DNA from: a virus | DNA length: 64,000 nt | Direction: 5' to 3' (one strand) | IMG/VR virus record: IMGVR_UViG_3300010885_050060 | Coordinates: 78,811-142,810 of that record | In this document: in pieces, positions 1-10,200 of the stretch | How the letters are laid out: every line of letters starts with the position of its first letter | Numbering within the stretch: the first letter of the stretch is position 1 | Program-made: the position numbers and the translations under genes | The notes under the pieces: generated by a model | What the model was told of the DNA's origin: nothing | Seen by the model: only the letters and a program-made list of their open reading frames with translations | Database searches by the model: none

Positions 1-2550
1 TTGTTTCCTGTAGAAAATCCAGATATAAAAGAAAAGGAGTGCTTATATAATTTTCAAATACAAGGACTTAAAAACTATCAAACTCCAGAATATAAATACA
101 CAACAGCAAATCCTATGCTAACCGCATCTCCTTCTATAAGAAGGATATATAATAAAATATTTTCTGGAACTAATCAAAATAAAGGATATGATAAAATATT
201 TTTAGGATTTCAATCTGATACAAAAGAATATACATTTACAACGGATAATGAAAATTTATTTTACTATCCTCCAACCTGTAACAGAGAACCTCTAAGTTCG
301 GTTGGCTTGATAGAAGATGGTGCTATAGCAGGAGAAGTACCATTTACTTCGGATAGAATATCAATATATAGAACAAACTATGAAGAGCAGATACCCGAAG
401 GACCGCAACCAAAAAGTATAACTAAATACGACAATACTTGGTTGTGTTCATGGTTATCCGGAACAAATTTAGGAGATAAAGTATGGTTTGATCGTTATTA
501 TAATTCTGCATACTATACTTTAGATCAAGCGTTAACGGCAAAAACTATGGTATATAACCAATCGCTATCTGCCAATGTTCCGTTTACATTTGATGTTCCT
601 TCTTCTATAATACTGGAACCTGGAGTTTTATATAAATATGACAGAAGTGGAAAACGAAACAGCATAGATTTCATAAAACATTTAGATAGTGATATAAACA
701 ATCCACTAGGAGCAAAAGTTTTAAGTATAACAAGTTGGCTTTCATCGCCACTAATAGATGATTCTAATTATAAAAATAACGGATTGGTATTTTTTAACAC
801 TCCTGAAAACTTTAGAAAAGATTATTGGATATTAAATGGAACAAATCATGCCGTTTTTCCATCAAAAACTTCTTTATTGCAAAAATCTAGATTTACGATT
901 TCAATGTGGTTGAATGTAGATGATTGGAATAATATATATGGAGATCAAATTTTTGGAAATTATTATGAAAGTGGATTTGGACTTATAAATGATGGTGCTT
1001 TAAACGTTCCCTTGTTTACAATTACAAACACGGCATCTGCGGTTGTTTATAATATAAATTATAAATTTACAAAACTTTCTGAAATTCCACTTCCTATTAA
1101 TAACAATAGTTCATACTCATTTATTCAGCGACTTCCAGACTATAGTTATTGGGTTTTTGATTCAAAACAAAAAACAGGTATAAAATACAACCCAATAAAT
1201 AATATCGTTGCTTCTATTTCAAGCTTACCATCGTCCGTAATAAAAAATATAGATCAAATAGAATTAGATTCAAATCAAAATTTTTATTTTTATGACAATA
1301 CTCTTAAATCATATTTAAAAGTAAATCAATTAGGGGAATTCATATCTCAAGGTAGCTTTTCTTTAGATTCTGGTATTAATAGAATAGAAATTGACAATAA
1401 TAATGTACTATTAGGAGTTTATGGAAATGCATCTACGATAGATAATAATAATAATATATGGGAAGTTGTTGGTGGAAATTTATATAAAAATCAACAAATA
1501 TATGCCAATGTAGGAGTAACTCAACAAATAATTTGTGATTCTGAAAATAATTTATGGATTGCACACGAACAAGATAAAATTTCAAAATTAAATATAACTT
1601 CTGGTCTTTTTGAATTTTCTTCTAGATTGGGAAAGAACTCTGGAAAGCCATTAAATCCATGTTTATCCTCTGAAAGATTTCGTTATATAAATTTGTTAAA
1701 AGTTCCTAAAAACACAAAATCTTGTGATCAAAACAGTTCGTATGAAAATAATTTAATAATAGTAGATACTAGAGACAATAGTATTTATACATTAGATTCT
1801 ACTGGGTATCTTCTATCCAAATTAGATTTAATAGCACTATTATCAGATCCTAAAATCTCTTTAAATTTTTATGCAAATGGAGATTTTAGTGGATATCAAT
1901 TTGCAAGAAAATTTGGAGGAATAAATAAGTTGCTTTCTTGGAAATTAAAAATAGCAGAGCCAAATGGGAATAATTACAAGTTAATTTCTCTTTCAAATAA
2001 TGTGAATTCTTTACCGAAAGGATGGCACAATTTTTCTTTAGTTTTTGATTCTTTAAATGGAATAGCCAAGAGTTATATCGATTCTATAGAAGTTAATAGT
2101 GTTTCATTTGAACCAAGAAGATATCAAGTATATTATGATTACAGATCATCTTTACTACTAGGAGCAGCTACAATAAAAAATACAACATTAAATGATATTA
2201 TAGGAATAGATAATAGTAACAAATTTATAGGAAGCGTTGCAGATTTAAGAATGTACTCCAAGGCATTAACACAGGGAGAGGTAGAACAAATTTATTTTGC
2301 TTCAAATTTTGCAGATTCTCGAAAAGATTTGCATTGGAATATAAGAGTTGGTGACCGAAATTTTTTAGAAGAAATTGAATACTTCTATAAAGCTCAACTA
2401 CCGGGAAGTAAAAGCAAGTACTTTAATATTAACATACACAATCTAAATATAGATAATAATATAAAAATGATTTTAGAAGAAGCTATAAAAACCAATATAT
2501 CTAAAATAATACCAGCAGAATCTTCGCTTTATAAAATAAACTGGATGTAA
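1..2550 (+). CDS. Large tail-tip/adhesin-type virion protein, 5' end outside window
   Basis: The frame is open from base 1, so the N-terminus is probably missing; 849 residues are visible. Two lectin-fold (LamG/concanavalin-like) segments can be read: one near residues 255-345 (FTISMWLNV) and one near 640-785, ending in the typical RMYSKALTQGEVEQIY signature. Between them, about residues 360-640, are repeated blades such as NNNIWEV and ENNLWIAH that resemble an NHL-type beta-propeller. This mix of sugar-binding folds and propellers also occurs in the giant proteins at 7251-10841 and 33565-39252, so a virion surface role is inferred. It is followed one base later by the next gene, so it probably heads or belongs to a tail operon. 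The exact role is unknown. Confidence 0.75.
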   Translation: MFPVENPDIKEKECLYNFQIQGLKNYQTPEYKYTTANPMLTASPSIRRIYNKIFSGTNQNKGYDKIFLGFQSDTKEYTFTTDNENLFYYPPTCNREPLSSVGLIEDGAIAGEVPFTSDRISIYRTNYEEQIPEGPQPKSITKYDNTWLCSWLSGTNLGDKVWFDRYYNSAYYTLDQALTAKTMVYNQSLSANVPFTFDVPSSIILEPGVLYKYDRSGKRNSIDFIKHLDSDINNPLGAKVLSITSWLSSPLIDDSNYKNNGLVFFNTPENFRKDYWILNGTNHAVFPSKTSLLQKSRFTISMWLNVDDWNNIYGDQIFGNYYESGFGLINDGALNVPLFTITNTASAVVYNINYKFTKLSEIPLPINNNSSYSFIQRLPDYSYWVFDSKQKTGIKYNPINNIVASISSLPSSVIKNIDQIELDSNQNFYFYDNTLKSYLKVNQLGEFISQGSFSLDSGINRIEIDNNNVLLGVYGNASTIDNNNNIWEVVGGNLYKNQQIYANVGVTQQIICDSENNLWIAHEQDKISKLNITSGLFEFSSRLGKNSGKPLNPCLSSERFRYINLLKVPKNTKSCDQNSSYENNLIIVDTRDNSIYTLDSTGYLLSKLDLIALLSDPKISLNFYANGDFSGYQFARKFGGINKLLSWKLKIAEPNGNNYKLISLSNNVNSLPKGWHNFSLVFDSLNGIAKSYIDSIEVNSVSFEPRRYQVYYDYRSSLLLGAATIKNTTLNDIIGIDNSNKFIGSVADLRMYSKALTQGEVEQIYFASNFADSRKDLHWNIRVGDRNFLEEIEYFYKAQLPGSKSKYFNINIHNLNIDNNIKMILEEAIKTNISKIIPAESSLYKINWM

Positions 2551-2551
2551 A

Positions 2552-3331
2552 ATGATTACTTTTAAAAAAACAACACCAACATGTTCAAATATCTATTTAA
2601 TAGATGAAAATGTTTGTTTATCAAATTCGCTAAACACTTTAAATTATAATTTTTCATCTTTAAATTTTTCTTTAAATTCTTTAGATAGCTATAGAAATTC
2701 TTGGTATAATTTATATACCACAGTAAGTCAAAACAGTTCAAACTGGATAAAAACCGCAACAAATATTAAAGCATATAGTGCAGTATGGATAGATACTTCA
2801 TTAACAGTATCCTCTTTGAGTTCTACTTGGATAAAACCATATACTATATATTATCCAAAAATGTTGAATATAGATTATTGGTATTCTTTATCTACAAATG
2901 ATAAAAATTTAATAATAAAAAATTGGATGAATACAAACTTCATAAATACGAATAAAAACACATCTATAATAGCAGATGTTGTATTGTATTTAATTCAAAA
3001 TCAATCATTTTCCTTTAGGTTTAATAGAAGTTTCAGAGAACCTTGCACACCAAATGGTGGAGGATTATCAATTGGTTGTAGTGGATGTGCAAGACCTAAT
3101 AGAGGCTGCAATCATACTAGCGGAAAGGGTAAAAACAAAAGACATTGGTGTACAAATGCATATGACAGTTGTAGCGTAAGTATACAATCTTCTACAGCAT
3201 CAGTTGCTTGTGTTGGATCTGGAGCAAAAATGTTAAATGTAGGATTGGCTAGAAATTCTACTGATACTAATGTTGCAAGAACATTAACTATAAGAGTTAA
3301 AACTATAAATGGAGATTGGACGGTATTATGA
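2552..3331 (+). CDS. Tail-associated protein, WIKP-module paralogue 1, Cys-rich C-terminus
   Basis: 259 residues, starting one base after the previous stop. Residues 20-110 are Ser/Asn/Trp-rich with repeated SSxW elements (SSNWIKT, SSTWIKPYTIYYP). The same module recurs in the next two proteins, so the three look like paralogues with a shared N-terminal module and different C-terminal domains. The C-terminal half (about 160-215) holds nine or more cysteines with glycines (for example IGCSGCARPNRGCNH), suggesting disulfide bonds or metal binding in an exposed domain. No enzyme motif is visible. The module is inferred to anchor the protein to a tail or baseplate scaffold. Confidence 0.7.
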   Translation: MITFKKTTPTCSNIYLIDENVCLSNSLNTLNYNFSSLNFSLNSLDSYRNSWYNLYTTVSQNSSNWIKTATNIKAYSAVWIDTSLTVSSLSSTWIKPYTIYYPKMLNIDYWYSLSTNDKNLIIKNWMNTNFINTNKNTSIIADVVLYLIQNQSFSFRFNRSFREPCTPNGGGLSIGCSGCARPNRGCNHTSGKGKNKRHWCTNAYDSCSVSIQSSTASVACVGSGAKMLNVGLARNSTDTNVARTLTIRVKTINGDWTVL

Positions 3332-4308
3332 GTAATATTATTTCACTTAAAACCACGGAAAGTATAGGAAATACGCTATCTACTGTTAATAACAATTATT
3401 TTAACTTAGAATTAAATACTTTAAGCATACAGAATGATATTGAACAATATTGGAATTCTGTAATAAACTATTATTTAGATTTTCAAAAATTATTAAAGGA
3501 AACTACAAGCATAGCACAATCATACTCATCAATTTTTATTGGAACATCGACTACAGTAGAAGCCAATTCTTCTTCTTGGATAAAACCGATAACTATCTTT
3601 TTTCCTTCTATATTTCCTACTTTCATAGAATCAAATAGTATAGTAGATACACTATCTAGTTGGATTATTGAATATTTTCCAGAAACGTCATTTTCGGAAT
3701 ATGATGAGATTACAAATTCTTTTAATCAAGTATCAAATTATGTAGAAAACCAAGAATTAATAGTATATGCACATAGATGGAAATACGGATCTTCAATATC
3801 TGAAAATACTCTTCTAACTGATTACACTCTTTGCACAACATCTAGTAAGTCAGTATGTGTGACTTGTACAAATAGATATTCAGGATATGTTCGTTGCGAT
3901 AATGGGGATTTTAATTGCAATGGACAATCAAATTCATGTCAACAGTGTAAAACATTAAATTGTTTTTATGCTAGTCCGCCATATAATACATATGTGCCTC
4001 CACCAATAAGAACATTAAGATCAGTTGATCATTATAGTACTATACCAGAACGAATAGTCACTCCGGTATATAACAAAAAAGGAAAAATTATTAGATATAT
4101 TAAAAAAGTAATTACTAAAGTAATACGTTGGACAACTGATGAATGGGCAGTTACGGCAAATCCGTCTCCGAATGGACAAAATTCATATGGATCTATTAGA
4201 GCAAATGTAGAAATGACGTTTCAAGACAGAAATGAAGAAGAAAATATATTTGCTGTTGTTTTTAAAATAAAAAACTGTTCTTGGAGATTTGATAGATTTT
4301 TACAATAA
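3328..4308 (+). CDS. Tail-associated protein, WIKP-module paralogue 2
   Basis: 326 residues from the ATG that overlaps the previous stop codon (ATGA). I chose this start over an in-frame TTG at 3316 because the overlap implies translational coupling. The N-terminal 100 residues repeat the paralogous module (SSSWIKPITIFFP). A Cys-rich stretch follows at about 170-220 (CVTCTNRYSGYVRCD, CQQCKTLNCFY), then a basic/Tyr-rich segment and a C-terminal beta-rich segment. No known catalytic motif is seen. It is likely a virion protein of the same assembly as its neighbours. Confidence 0.7.
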   Translation: MSNIISLKTTESIGNTLSTVNNNYFNLELNTLSIQNDIEQYWNSVINYYLDFQKLLKETTSIAQSYSSIFIGTSTTVEANSSSWIKPITIFFPSIFPTFIESNSIVDTLSSWIIEYFPETSFSEYDEITNSFNQVSNYVENQELIVYAHRWKYGSSISENTLLTDYTLCTTSSKSVCVTCTNRYSGYVRCDNGDFNCNGQSNSCQQCKTLNCFYASPPYNTYVPPPIRTLRSVDHYSTIPERIVTPVYNKKGKIIRYIKKVITKVIRWTTDEWAVTANPSPNGQNSYGSIRANVEMTFQDRNEEENIFAVVFKIKNCSWRFDRFLQ

Positions 4309-4314
4309 AAAATT

Positions 4315-5898
4315 ATGAGTAGAAAATTAACACAAGAAATTTTTAGAGAAGATTGCGTTGGAGATTCGTCTGGAAAACACAATTATAATCTTTTATCTTT
4401 AGATACGAATATATGTAATATTTCGAGTCAATATTTTATCGTTCCTAATAATATTAATTTAATTTTTAATGATTTCATAGCAAACGTCGAAAGCTTTACA
4501 CAAGCAAATAATTTATTTTTAGATCCAAAACGATTTAATTTAGTAAGTGCATCTGTAAATCTCTTAAGTTCTTATTGGACAAAACATGAATTTTCAGTTC
4601 ATTATCCGTTAAACATATCATTATTGCAAAATATGACAGTTAGTTGTCCCACCGTTAATCAATTGGATGAAAAATTAATATCATTGGCAAAAATATATTT
4701 AAATACAAATTATGCAGCAACAGATTTTGAAGAAAATACAAATGTAAATGTGATATTTTTTCTTTATAATGTTCCAGTAAATCCTGCAAATCCCAATGAT
4801 TTAATTACTTCTAAGACAAGTCCAGAATTTTCTTTTAATGTTAGACATATGTATGCTGAATTTATAAGACAAGATGTTTCTCTTGGAAACGGTAAAATTT
4901 TTAAATTTAAAAATGTAAATAAAACTTGGATATTTAATTCAGTTACCATCGGAGCAACCGATTCTACAAAACAACCAGTATTTGTTCAAACAAATCCTCC
5001 TAGAATTTTAACAAAACAAAATACTATCACTAAAAGATCTGAAATAAATATTATAATATCTTCAAATACTTTTAATTTTGATTTATATTATCAAGCAGTG
5101 AATTCTGGATTTTATTTTTCGGGAATAACTGATATAACACTTACAATAAATTCTGGAATTTATGTAGGAAGCAATTCGACAAACTCTCCTGCTCTTACGA
5201 TTTCGGGATTTAGTGTCGGAGATACTATAAAAATAATAAACAATGGAAATATACTTGGATATGGAGGAAAGGGAGGAGAAGGACAAGATTTGGGAACTAT
5301 TCCATCCGGTGCTAATGATGGAAAAGAAGGAGGAGATGCTATTTTATTGAGATTTCCTGTATTGAGTATTGTTAATAATGGAGTTATTGGTGGTGGTGGT
5401 GGTGGCGGTGCAGGGGGAATTGCTTCGTATTCGGATAATAGATATCTAAAAGATTATTACGACCCCACAATTAGAGCAGAGCAGAACAAGTATGCAAACT
5501 ACTCAAAACCCTCAATAGGCTCTGGTGGCGGTGGCGGTGGTGGTGCAGGATATCTCGGAGGATATAACGGAGAATCGGGGGTTTCTCAAACATCACAACC
5601 AACTTCTACCAAGCAATATTTATGGACATTACAATCTCCAGCACAGAACGGAAGTATAGGAACATTTTTTGCTGGAGGAGTAGGGGGAAGCGGAAATACT
5701 TCTGGAGGAAATGGTGGCTTATTAGGGCAACAAGGAACAAGTACTGGGAAAACCGATTCTAGTGGAATTAAATATCCACCTTTTGGAGGAAGTGCAGGAT
5801 ATGCAATACGAGGAAAAAGTTTTTTATCTTCAATAACAACAACAGTAGCAAATTCTTCTAATTTAAAAGGCGATGTTAGAGGTGCAATAGCTGATTGA
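4315..5898 (+). CDS. Glycine-rich tail adhesin, WIKP-module paralogue 3
   Basis: 527 residues. The first 110 residues match the module of the two upstream proteins only loosely (SSYWTKHEFSVHYP). Residues about 265-520 are a glycine-rich domain with runs of 7-8 glycines (GGGGGGGAGG, GGGGGGGGAGYLGG) set between beta-strand-like segments. Glycine-run domains of this type form the receptor-contacting polyglycine sandwich in T2 gp38-type adhesins, so a receptor-binding role is inferred; direct homology to gp38 is not shown. The gene ends next to a small gene that could be its assembly partner. Confidence 0.7.
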   Translation: MSRKLTQEIFREDCVGDSSGKHNYNLLSLDTNICNISSQYFIVPNNINLIFNDFIANVESFTQANNLFLDPKRFNLVSASVNLLSSYWTKHEFSVHYPLNISLLQNMTVSCPTVNQLDEKLISLAKIYLNTNYAATDFEENTNVNVIFFLYNVPVNPANPNDLITSKTSPEFSFNVRHMYAEFIRQDVSLGNGKIFKFKNVNKTWIFNSVTIGATDSTKQPVFVQTNPPRILTKQNTITKRSEINIIISSNTFNFDLYYQAVNSGFYFSGITDITLTINSGIYVGSNSTNSPALTISGFSVGDTIKIINNGNILGYGGKGGEGQDLGTIPSGANDGKEGGDAILLRFPVLSIVNNGVIGGGGGGGAGGIASYSDNRYLKDYYDPTIRAEQNKYANYSKPSIGSGGGGGGGAGYLGGYNGESGVSQTSQPTSTKQYLWTLQSPAQNGSIGTFFAGGVGGSGNTSGGNGGLLGQQGTSTGKTDSSGIKYPPFGGSAGYAIRGKSFLSSITTTVANSSNLKGDVRGAIAD

Positions 5899-5903
5899 TT
5901 CCT

Positions 5904-6347
5904 ATGTTTGCACTATTTAATAAAGATAAAAAGTTTATAGGATATAGTAATGATATTCCAGATAATTCTTGTATTTTAAAAAAAGAAATACCGCCTGAAA
6001 CTTCTGATATGTTATTATGGAGATGGGAAGGGGATTATGACAATGGAAAAATGATTTCCATCGGAATGGGATATCCCATCGAAGAAATTGAATTAGAGAA
6101 AAAGTTTTTTAATGATATAAACAAAAAATATCCAATAGAAACTCAAATTTTAAATATAATAAAACAGTTAAAAAAAATAGTTCAACATAATCAAGATATG
6201 ATAGATGATGATTTTATAGATATGGCTGATTGCATTATAAATGCGGAAGATAAATACAATAAAAGAATTAATTATTATAGAAATTACGAAAAATTAATAT
6301 TAAAAAATGAATCAGAACAACAATTCAAAAACATCTTTGGAAAATAA
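5904..6347 (+). CDS. Small tail protein, possible fibre-assembly partner
   Basis: About 147 residues, beginning MFALFNKDKKFIGYSND. A TTG at 5895 overlapping the previous stop is an alternative start. The N-terminal half is a compact beta-type domain; the C-terminal half (about 85-147) is a charged, coiled-coil-like helix. Small proteins placed directly after an adhesin gene are often chaperones for fibre assembly, and this layout is the only reason for that suggestion. No family was recognised. Confidence 0.55.
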   Translation: MFALFNKDKKFIGYSNDIPDNSCILKKEIPPETSDMLLWRWEGDYDNGKMISIGMGYPIEEIELEKKFFNDINKKYPIETQILNIIKQLKKIVQHNQDMIDDDFIDMADCIINAEDKYNKRINYYRNYEKLILKNESEQQFKNIFGK

Positions 6348-6789
6348 AAAAGATCCATATCTAAAATTTAGATATTCCCGTGGATTAGGAGATGTTATAG
6401 CTTGTATTTTACATAGTAAATTTTTTGGATGGTTGACAAAATTTATAACCGGAAAATCTAAGCCATGCAGTACTTGTTCAAAAAGAGCAGATGCATTAAA
6501 TTTACTATTTCCCATACCATTTTGGAAATTATTTTTTAAAAATGCAGAATTGATGATTCAAGCACTTGAGACAGACTTAAAAGATTTTGGATATGAAACA
6601 AGTATAACCGAAGATGGTTTGGGGGTATCTTCATTCAAAGCGGATGAGATTGAATTAAAAAATTCGGAAAATATAACTTCTATAGATTATAATGAAAATG
6701 ATTATATAAAAAATTATAGTTTAATTAATAGTGGAGAAAATATTTTAGGAGATTTTTTGATTAAAACAGAAATATACAAAAGAAAATAA
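6307..6789 (+). CDS. Conserved-looking hypothetical protein with CxxC pair
   Basis: 160 residues, overlapping the previous gene by 41 bases in another frame. It contains KPCSTCSKRADALN near residues 52-65, a CxxC pair followed by basic residues, then a hydrophobic segment FPIPFWKLFFKNAELM. The compact motif resembles short phage proteins of unknown function seen next to tail genes, but I cannot name the family. The C-terminus is acidic and Asn-rich. Confidence 0.6.
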   Translation: MNQNNNSKTSLENKKDPYLKFRYSRGLGDVIACILHSKFFGWLTKFITGKSKPCSTCSKRADALNLLFPIPFWKLFFKNAELMIQALETDLKDFGYETSITEDGLGVSSFKADEIELKNSENITSIDYNENDYIKNYSLINSGENILGDFLIKTEIYKRK

Positions 6790-6790
6790 T

Positions 6791-7258
6791 ATGGAAATAA
6801 AAATAATATCTACACAAAACATAACAAACTCTTTAGATTCTACTAGAGAATTTGGAAGTTTTTTACTAAAAGCAAATGCAGTCATTCATATGATACATTG
6901 GTATGTTTTAAACTACAATTTACATAAAATATTAGGAAATTTATACGAAGATTTAGATGAATTGTTTGATAAATTGCAAGAAGAAATAATAGGAACAACA
7001 AGAAATAATAATTTAAATTTTCCTAAAATTAATTTTCAAATTCCTGTTCTAGAATTAGATGATGTTTCTAGATTTGTAGATAATAATGATGAAATATTAA
7101 ATATATATTTTGAGGTATACAAAGAAGTTACCAGTGCAATAACTTCAATAGAATTTAATAATTTTACCACTCAGGTTAAAAGCGGAATACATAATACCGT
7201 AGATGAGATTCTATCTAGATTTAACAAGGCAAATTATCTTCTGTCTTTAGTTAAATAA
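6791..7258 (+). CDS. Helical protein, possible ferritin-like fold
   Basis: 155 residues, almost entirely helical. The segment FLLKANAVIHMIHWYVLNY followed by HKILGNLYEDLDELFDKLQEE has the His/Glu spacing seen in ferritin-like or Dps-like four-helix proteins that T4-related phages carry as uncharacterised genes. Metal binding is only inferred. It is the last gene of the leading plus-strand block, and its 3' end overlaps by 8 bases the 3' end of the converging gene at 7251-10841. Confidence 0.55.
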   Translation: MEIKIISTQNITNSLDSTREFGSFLLKANAVIHMIHWYVLNYNLHKILGNLYEDLDELFDKLQEEIIGTTRNNNLNFPKINFQIPVLELDDVSRFVDNNDEILNIYFEVYKEVTSAITSIEFNNFTTQVKSGIHNTVDEILSRFNKANYLLSLVK

Positions 7259-10200
7259 GTCCTAATCCTTTATATAATTCATAGGACAGTTCGCTATCTA
7301 AAAATCCTTCATCTCCAAACCAGTATTTAGAAGTTGATAAATTTTCATTAATCGTTGTTTGTGGATTTTCCCAATCTATTAAACCTTCTAATTGTTTATA
7401 ATCATAACTAGGAATGAATTCATAAAATTCATAATAAGAAGGCCAATTATAATCAGTTAGTCCTATAAAATTTGCTAAAATACCTACGGTGTATACCTGA
7501 CATCCATTTATTTCTCCTGTTTGTATTGTTTTATATTTGTTTATGGATTTGTCTTTTAATATTACTGGAGTACCTGCTGTTATTTTATAACATAAAGAAG
7601 TAATAAGATCTCCTCTGTTTACAACGTTTTGATTGTTGACTGTTGTATATGAAGTTTCTTGTAAAGATTTTGCTCCTAACAATCTAGATTGATTTATGCT
7701 AGCATAATCAATTACTCGTTGAACATTAGGAGGAAAATTTAATCTGAAGTCTTCAGAATCCATTCCAACTTTTTTAGCCATATCATAAATTTGATTTATA
7801 TTGCAGTAATCAATGTCTGCATTATTTGAAACAAAGTTTGCAATTTTTTCATATATAGAAACACCTAAATCATCATGCTCAAATGGATACTTTCCGTATA
7901 TAGAACCTAAAAAGTTTTCAAACAAATTAGTACTTTCATTCAAAGAAGGCATGAAAGCCATTGATTGCATTTGTTTTGCCATATCAAAATCTTCGTTTAA
8001 TTTAAAAATAGTTGTGTCTTGATGCTCTGTAAAATTCAAATAACGCGATTGTCCTGTTATTGTTTCTTTAAATGTGTCTGTTGTAAAATAAGGAAGATGT
8101 TCTTTTCCGTATTTATTAACCCATTTAAGACCTGTCCAATCTCCGGTTGCTTGTAACGATTTATTCCATATAGAATAATTCATTATGGTTGGACTTGATT
8201 GATCTTCAAGATAAAATGTAAATCCTTGTGGATTTATGTAAAATGTATTTAATATTTGTTTTGTGTTTCTATCTAAAATGTATATTTGATTTTCAATTGA
8301 ATTTATAATATAAACCCTTCCTTTTAAATCACACCCAATACCTTCTAGTGCAGTTTCATCGGTATTTATATTTGGATCAAACCAATCAGGAGCATATGTC
8401 GTTTCAGTTGTTCCTGACAAGTTTATTGTAAAAAGTGTTCCAGTACTATTATCCACAGAACCAACCCAACTATAACTAAAAGTAAACCAAGGGTTTTGAT
8501 CCGTATCGAGAGTCAAATGATTTAAGCCTATTATAGGATAAACAGAACTTAATAGAATTCCATTTGAATTTCTTTTTTCTAAAGAACATTCTCTAGTACT
8601 CCAAATATTGTTTGAAAGAGCAACCCAAACATTATTGTCTTTGTCTACTGCTATTTCTTGTGGGCAAGAACAAACTGGGTATGAATGAGAATATAGTAAG
8701 TTTCCATTAGAATCATATTTGATTAAATATCCACTAGCAAAGTATGAATATGTAACCCATACATTATCTTCAGTGTCAGTGTCTATTCCCGTTGGTTCTA
8801 TGATGCCATTTGCTTCGTTATTGAGCAAATTATAATCATATGGAGAATTTTCGTCATATTCATAATATGATGTTTGTGAATACCAATCACCAATTGCTGG
8901 AGCGGGTGGAAATTTATATTCAATAGCAGATGCAGGAGTTATAGCAAATAAAAAATTTCCATATCTATCAAATTTAAGGGTTGATATTGTATCATAAAGC
9001 GTAACCCATATATCCTGTTTACTATCTAAAACAACAGATGCTGGAGATACTTGATCATAAGACCAAAATCCTAAATTATTATCAGAAACTACTTTATTTA
9101 TGTCTATTGCACATAATATATCTCCTCTTGTTGTAAGTCTATAAAGATTATTTAATTCTGAATCCAATGCCCATGCATGATATGTAGGAGAAGGCATAGC
9201 TGCTACACTGCATATTCCATGAATACCAGAAAGTGCCATAGCATCTTTCGAAAAATCGACTTGATCATCATTAATGATTGGCATTTCAAAAGTTTTAATA
9301 ACAGCAACGTTCATGTTTGGAGTATCCATTGCTGCTGATAATACGGGATTGTATATGTACTGAGCAACAGTCATCAGCCCCGCTTCTGGATTGGATATCC
9401 ATAGCATGGGATTATAATATTGTGTAGAAAGAGCAGGAAATTCTATGTCAACACTTCCGGTAATAACCGAATTTAAAGAAGAAGCAGTAGTGGTAAAAAA
9501 CGTTCCCTTATAATAACCCGGAGTTTTATATCCCGTTTCATCTATCCATTTAAATTCTGTTGGTTGTGGAGTAAAATTTGAATTCAATCCTGTCGTACCT
9601 ACTTTTATAGATAAATTTCCAGAAAGAGGAATGCTATGACAAAATGCATATTCTGGATTTAAAATTTTTATACCATTACTTCCATCGTTCCATTCATAGT
9701 TGTCGGGATATGGAATAATGCTATTCGTATTTATTAATACAGGTTGTTGAGCTTGAGGCCATCTAGGATTTACATAATCTCTAATACCATTTTCAGTTAT
9801 CCTTACATTATCTGGTGGTCTCACCATAAAAATATAAGGACATGAAACAGTTGCTAAACTATTTGAAAATCCCGGCAAGTCTTTGTCTGCATTGGCACTA
9901 TCGTTAAAAGATCTTATTCCACTTGTTCTTAAGGTTGCGATAAGTGTTGTATATGGCTTATCTTCTATGAAAAGATCATAATTGTGTATATCATCAATAC
10001 AATAAAATTCGGCACTTCCAGTCACGCCAGCCACTAAACCGTCTCCATTGTTATTTATTTTTCCTACAGCATTGGAATATATCTTATCTTCTTTTGGAAT
10101 TATTGTTTTTATTATATTTCCATCCAGATCTAAAAATCTCCATTCTGGTCTTAAAAAAGACCACTTATTTCTAGGCTCTTGTGTTTGATATGATCTTGAA

